In this document: positions 5,740 to 8,666 of the stretch, one piece after another
Layout of the letters: every line of letters begins with the position of its first letter
How positions within the stretch are numbered: position 1 is the first letter of the stretch
Assembly (NCBI GenBank): GCA_007120095.1
Contig: SKOM01000022.1
Location: forward strand, 1-8,666
Direction of reading: 5' to 3'
DNA from: Candidatus Competibacteraceae bacterium
GTDB taxonomy: Bacteria > Pseudomonadota > Gammaproteobacteria > Competibacterales > Competibacteraceae
Length of the DNA stretch: 8,666 bases
Notes under the pieces: generated by a model
What the model saw: only the letters and a program-made list of their open reading frames with translations
Database searches by the model: none
What the model was told of the DNA's origin: nothing
Made by a program: the position numbers and the translations under genes

Positions 5740-6408
5740 ATGAGCTTTACTCCAAGTGCGGTGCTGTTTGATCTTGATGGGACGGTGCTGGATACCGCGC
5801 CCGATATGGCTCGGGTTTTGAATCAGTTACTCAGTGAACGCGGGCGTCGGGTATTACCGGCCGCGACCATTCGTCCGGTAGTTTCACATGGGTCGCTGGG
5901 GCTGTTACAACTCGGTTTCGGGTTCGGTGCTGAGCATGCCGAGTTTGCCGAGTTGCGCCAGCAGTTTCTCGACCTTTATCAAAACGATTTAATTGGCAGC
6001 GGCACGGCGCTGTTTGCCGGCATGGCCGTCGTGCTCACCGCCTTGGAACAGCAGGGTATTCCCTGGGGTATCGTCACCAACAAGCCCGAGTATCTGACAT
6101 GGCCCTTACTCAGCCTATTGGCTTTGGACACCCGGAGTGCCTGCGTGGTCGGTGGCGACACCGTGGCTCGCGCTAAACCCGATCCGCTGCCCTTGCTGCA
6201 CGCCTGTGCGCTACTGGATGTTGCCCCGGAGCGCTGTCTCTACGTCGGCGATGCCGAGCGTGATGTGGTGGCGGGTCAACGTGCGGGAATGACCACTGTA
6301 ATTGCTCGCTACGGTTATATTGGCGCGCAGGATACTCCGGATGCCTGGGGTGCTCATGCGAGTATTGACCACCCTCAAGCCCTGCTGGATTTGCTGATCC
6401 AGCCCTGA
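5740..6408 (+). CDS. mupP: N-acetylmuramic acid 6-phosphate phosphatase (HAD superfamily)
   Basis: This is a 222-residue HAD-superfamily phosphatase. All four HAD motifs are present: DLDGTVLDT (11-19; nucleophile Asp11, acid/base Asp13), IVTNKP (111-116; Thr113), AKPDPLPL (145-152; Lys146) and YVGDAERDV (168-176; Asp171, Asp175). The cap domain includes IRPVVSHGS (44-52). Genes directly after ubiG in Pseudomonas encode MupP, which dephosphorylates MurNAc-6-phosphate in the peptidoglycan recycling route that continues through AmgK and MurU; older annotations call them phosphoglycolate phosphatase (gph). I favour MupP on position and the cap motif, but sequence alone cannot exclude a Gph activity. 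The ATG is 6 nt after the ubiG stop, with AGGA inside the ubiG end, so translation is probably coupled. Confidence 0.85.
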   Translation: MSFTPSAVLFDLDGTVLDTAPDMARVLNQLLSERGRRVLPAATIRPVVSHGSLGLLQLGFGFGAEHAEFAELRQQFLDLYQNDLIGSGTALFAGMAVVLTALEQQGIPWGIVTNKPEYLTWPLLSLLALDTRSACVVGGDTVARAKPDPLPLLHACALLDVAPERCLYVGDAERDVVAGQRAGMTTVIARYGYIGAQDTPDAWGAHASIDHPQALLDLLIQP

Positions 6409-6422
6409 TAAGAGGCCAGACT

Positions 6423-7202
6423 ATGCAAGACTATTCCGCCGATGCGCAAGTGTTGCGTGATCGGGTAATTCTCATCACCGGCCCCGGCTCCGGCTTAGGG
6501 CGGGCCGTCGCTTTAGGCTGTGCCGCTCAAGGGGCCACTGTCGTATTACTCGGGCGCACCATCCGTAAACTGGAACGTCTGTATGACGACATCGAACAGG
6601 CCGGTTACCCTCAGCCGGCCATTTACCCGATGAATCTTGAAGGCGCAACGCCTAAGGATTATGCTGATCTGGCCACCCGGCTGGACGAAGCGTTTGGGCG
6701 ACTTGATGGTCTGCTACATAATGCGGCTATGCTGGAAGCCCTGACACCGATAGTGCATTATCATCCCGAGCTGTGGTACCGGATCATGCAGGTGAATTTA
6801 AATGCGCCGTTTCTGCTCACCCAGTCGGTATTGGAATTGCTCAACAAGGCTCAAGACGCTTCGGTGGTGTTTACCACTGACCGGGTGGCCAAAGAAGGGC
6901 GAGCGTATTGGGGGGCTTATGCAGCGTCCAAAGGCGGGATAGAGACCCTGATGCGCATTTTAGCCAATGAACTCGAAGCCAATACCATGATTCGGGCGAA
7001 TGCTTTTGATCCTGGGACGGTGCGGACGGCGTTGCGCACCAGGGCTTACCCCGCGGCCAATCCAGACAACTGGGCGGCACCAGAGAGTTTGCTGAAGTAC
7101 TATTTATACCTGCTGGGGCCTGACAGCCAAGGGGTCACCGGGAAAATCATTCGCGCGCAGGACGAATCCGGCTGCGCCAGCTTGCCGTCAACGCCGTTGT
7201 GA
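6423..7202 (+). CDS. yciK: YciK-like short-chain dehydrogenase/reductase family protein
   Basis: This is a 259-residue Rossmann-fold protein of the SDR superfamily, closest to YciK, whose physiological substrate is unknown. The cofactor-binding loop is TGPGSGLG (19-26), followed by a basic LLGRTIRKLE (42-51) that suggests NADP preference. HNAA (99-102), the structural Asn in VNLNAPF (Asn125), and the catalytic Tyr166 and Lys170 in GAYAASK are present. The residue 13 before the Tyr, normally the catalytic Ser, is Asp153 (FTTDRV), so ordinary dehydrogenase activity may be reduced or absent. AAGAGG at 6410-6415 lies 7 nt before the ATG, 14 nt after mupP. The gene ends the mtaD-ubiG-mupP operon, the same place its homologue holds in Pseudomonas, and its last 15 nt overlap convergent rluB. 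Confidence 0.9.
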   Translation: MQDYSADAQVLRDRVILITGPGSGLGRAVALGCAAQGATVVLLGRTIRKLERLYDDIEQAGYPQPAIYPMNLEGATPKDYADLATRLDEAFGRLDGLLHNAAMLEALTPIVHYHPELWYRIMQVNLNAPFLLTQSVLELLNKAQDASVVFTTDRVAKEGRAYWGAYAASKGGIETLMRILANELEANTMIRANAFDPGTVRTALRTRAYPAANPDNWAAPESLLKYYLYLLGPDSQGVTGKIIRAQDESGCASLPSTPL

Positions 7203-8021
7203 AGCGGTACTCGGGCGACGGCTAGGACGCTTGGCGGCTCCACCGGTGTGAGATCGCGGTTTACGCTGGGGTGGCGGCGTTTTAACCTCCGGCGGCAGAC
7301 CGACGGCGGCGAGCAGCGTGTTAATCCGGGCCTGATCCAGTTCATCCCATTGGCCAAAGCGCAGCCCGCGGCGCAGGCTTATGGGGCCATAGCGGACTCG
7401 CACTAAGCGACTGACCACCACACCTTGGGATTCCCACAAGCGCCGCACTTCGCGTTTACGACCTTCTTTAAGTACGACGTGATACCAGTGGTTGATGCCG
7501 TCACCGCCCCCATCGACCAATTGTTCAAACCGTGCGGAACCATCATCCAATTCCACACCGGTTTTCAGCCGTTCCAGCATCTCCGATGACACCTGACCGC
7601 GTACCCGCACTGCGTATTCGCGCTCGATTTCCGAGGAAGGATGCATCAGTTTATTGGCCAGTTCTCCATCGGTGGTCAACAATAACAGCCCCTGGCTGTT
7701 GATATCCAAGCGTCCCACGGCAATCCAGCGGCCGACGCCAAGACGTGGCAAGCGGTCAAAGACACTGGTGCGACCCTCAGGGTCAGCGCGACTACAGATC
7801 TCATCTTCCGGTTTGTAATACGCCAGTACCCGCCGCCGAGGACTGACGTCTAAATCAACCCGGCGACCATTCACCCGGACTGACTCGGTGCCTGTTAGCG
7901 TCTGGCCAAGGGTCGCCGGTTGACCATCGACGGTGATTCTCCCGGCTCTGATCCAGTCTTCAATCTGGCGGCGAGAACCCAAGCCAAGGTGGGCCAGGTG
8001 TTTATGTAAACGTTCAGTCAT
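7188..8021 (-). CDS. rluB: 23S rRNA pseudouridine(2605) synthase
   Basis: RluB converts a uridine near the peptidyl transferase centre of 23S rRNA (2605 in E. coli numbering) to pseudouridine. The 277-residue product has an N-terminal S4 RNA-binding domain (about 1-58; RLHKHLAHLGLGSRRQIEDW) and a RsuA-type catalytic domain with KPEDEICSRADPEGRTSVFDRLP and the active-site GRLDINSQGLLLLTTDGE, nucleophile Asp106. EGRKREVRRLWESQG (187-200) is also typical. The wording of these motifs favours RluB over RluE, RluF or RsuA. A proline- and arginine-rich basic tail (about 248-277) probably contacts RNA. The frame is open to 8150, but the S4 domain begins at the ATG at 8021, whose ATGACTGA overlaps the scpB stop by 8 nt, so translation is coupled to scpB. 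Confidence 0.93.
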   Translation of the reverse strand: MTERLHKHLAHLGLGSRRQIEDWIRAGRITVDGQPATLGQTLTGTESVRVNGRRVDLDVSPRRRVLAYYKPEDEICSRADPEGRTSVFDRLPRLGVGRWIAVGRLDINSQGLLLLTTDGELANKLMHPSSEIEREYAVRVRGQVSSEMLERLKTGVELDDGSARFEQLVDGGGDGINHWYHVVLKEGRKREVRRLWESQGVVVSRLVRVRYGPISLRRGLRFGQWDELDQARINTLLAAVGLPPEVKTPPPQRKPRSHTGGAAKRPSRRPSTASQRR

Positions 8022-8607
8022 GTGCGTGTTGTTCCGGGTTGGTGGGCAGGGCGAGTTCCAAAGTGGTACCGGATTCTTCGGTCCGCTCTGGTTCAGGCAG
8101 TGGGGGTAATTGACTGAGAGATTTGAGATTAAAGTAACTGAGAAATTCATTCGTGGTGCCGTATAATCCGGGGCGGCCGGGCACCTCTCGGTGGCCGATA
8201 CGGCGAATCCAGCCGCGTTCTTGCAGGGTACGCATAATGGTTGTTGACACCGTCACACCGCGAATTTCCGCAATTTCACCGCGAGTAATCGGTTGCCGAT
8301 AGGCAATCAAAGCCAGCGTTTCCAACAGGGCGCGCGAATAGCGCCCTGGTTTTTCTTCCCACAAACGCCCCACCCAGGGCGCATAGCTGTGGCGGACTTG
8401 CAAACGCCAGCCGTCAGCGACTTCCACCAGCTCAATCCCTCGCTGGCGGTAATCCTGATGCAGTGCGTCCAGGGCGGCCAGCAAGGTGGTTTGATCAGGC
8501 CGTTCGTCTTCAGCGAATAATGCTGCCAGTCGTTGCACCGACAGAGGTTCGCCTGCGGCCAGCAGTGCCGCCTCAATAACGGTTTTGGTACAGGGTGAAG
8601 TGCTCAT
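8014..8607 (-). CDS. scpB: Segregation and condensation protein B
   Basis: ScpB is the winged-helix dimer that binds the kleisin ScpA in the SMC condensin complex, which organises and separates chromosomes. The 197-residue protein has two winged-helix domains (about 8-75 and 88-160). The signatures LALIAYRQPITRGEIAEIRGV (98-118) and VPGRPGLYGTTNEFLSYFNL (142-161) are intact, followed by an acidic, proline-rich tail of about 35 residues that is expected to be disordered. The start ATG at 8607 overlaps the scpA stop as ATGA, and there is no clear Shine-Dalgarno, so translation depends on scpA. It overlaps rluB by 8 nt at the other end. Confidence 0.95.
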   Translation of the reverse strand: MSTSPCTKTVIEAALLAAGEPLSVQRLAALFAEDERPDQTTLLAALDALHQDYRQRGIELVEVADGWRLQVRHSYAPWVGRLWEEKPGRYSRALLETLALIAYRQPITRGEIAEIRGVTVSTTIMRTLQERGWIRRIGHREVPGRPGLYGTTNEFLSYFNLKSLSQLPPLPEPERTEESGTTLELALPTNPEQHAHD

Positions 8608-8666
8608 GCACGGCTGCGCAAATAAATCGGTGCAAACGGCTCGACCTGAACCAGTTCCAACAGTGC
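8604..8666 (-). CDS. scpA: Segregation and condensation protein A, C-terminal end (partial)
   Basis: The minus strand from the window edge is open for 20 codons and stops at a TGA (8606-8604) that overlaps the scpB start as ATGA. The visible peptide is ALLELVQVEPFAPIYLRSRA. The LLEL...V.Q.EPFAPIY pattern fits the end of ScpA, the kleisin subunit, where a C-terminal winged helix meets the SMC head. Position directly before scpB supports this strongly. The rest of the gene lies beyond the window. Confidence 0.82.
   Translation of the reverse strand, partial: ALLELVQVEPFAPIYLRSRA

Noticed and set aside
7189..7199. CAACG-C-CGTTG inverted repeat at the yciK/rluB junction as a terminator
   Set aside because: It has 5-bp arms with a one-base loop and no T-tract on either strand; it is most likely chance within coding sequence.
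8022..8150. Forty-three-residue N-terminal extension of rluB
   Set aside because: It runs inside scpB in another frame and does not look like RluB; the S4 domain starts at the ATG at 8021.

Overview
The window looks like an ordinary chromosomal segment of a gammaproteobacterium of moderate GC content. The block mtaD-ubiG-mupP-yciK (3643-7202, + strand) is a gene order known from Pseudomonas and relatives. UbiG implies ubiquinone synthesis, and a nearby minus-strand scpA-scpB-rluB group is also common in Gammaproteobacteria. A DUF29 gene hints at an environmental lineage (such genes are frequent in sulfur-oxidising and related groups and in cyanobacteria), but the species cannot be named from this sequence alone.

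Layout. An intrinsic terminator (1-36) closes a gene lying left of the window. The spacer 37-200 has no gene and carries a 30-nt palindrome. A minus-strand gene of unknown function with faint nucleotidyltransferase resemblance (201-812) is divergent from gcvT (891-2009, +). Their short intergenic region holds a candidate promoter overlapped by a perfect 8-3-8 palindrome. gcvT converges on a minus-strand operon transcribed lrgA-like (3533-3180), lrgB-like (3187-2471), DUF29 (2455-1997). Divergent from that operon is the plus-strand operon mtaD, ubiG, mupP, yciK. It converges on a minus-strand group scpA (C-terminal 20 residues only), scpB, rluB.

How the genes fit together. MtaD and UbiG share S-adenosylhomocysteine chemistry: UbiG releases it, and enzymes of the MtaD type deaminate it or methylthioadenosine. 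MupP belongs to peptidoglycan recycling, YciK is a short-chain dehydrogenase-like protein without a firm function, ScpA/ScpB are the kleisin and winged-helix partners of SMC condensin, and RluB modifies 23S rRNA. LrgA/LrgB form a membrane pair related to holin/antiholin-like proteins. GcvT is the aminomethyltransferase of glycine cleavage, here without gcvH or gcvP beside it.

The window is compact. Genes within operons overlap or nearly touch, and both convergent gene pairs overlap at their 3' ends (13 and 15 nt). I found no mobile element genes, tRNA, rRNA, CRISPR array, or convincing new multigene system. The points most worth a second look are the two palindromes, the unusual active site of YciK, the DUF29 gene attached to lrgAB, and the uncharacterised gene at the left.
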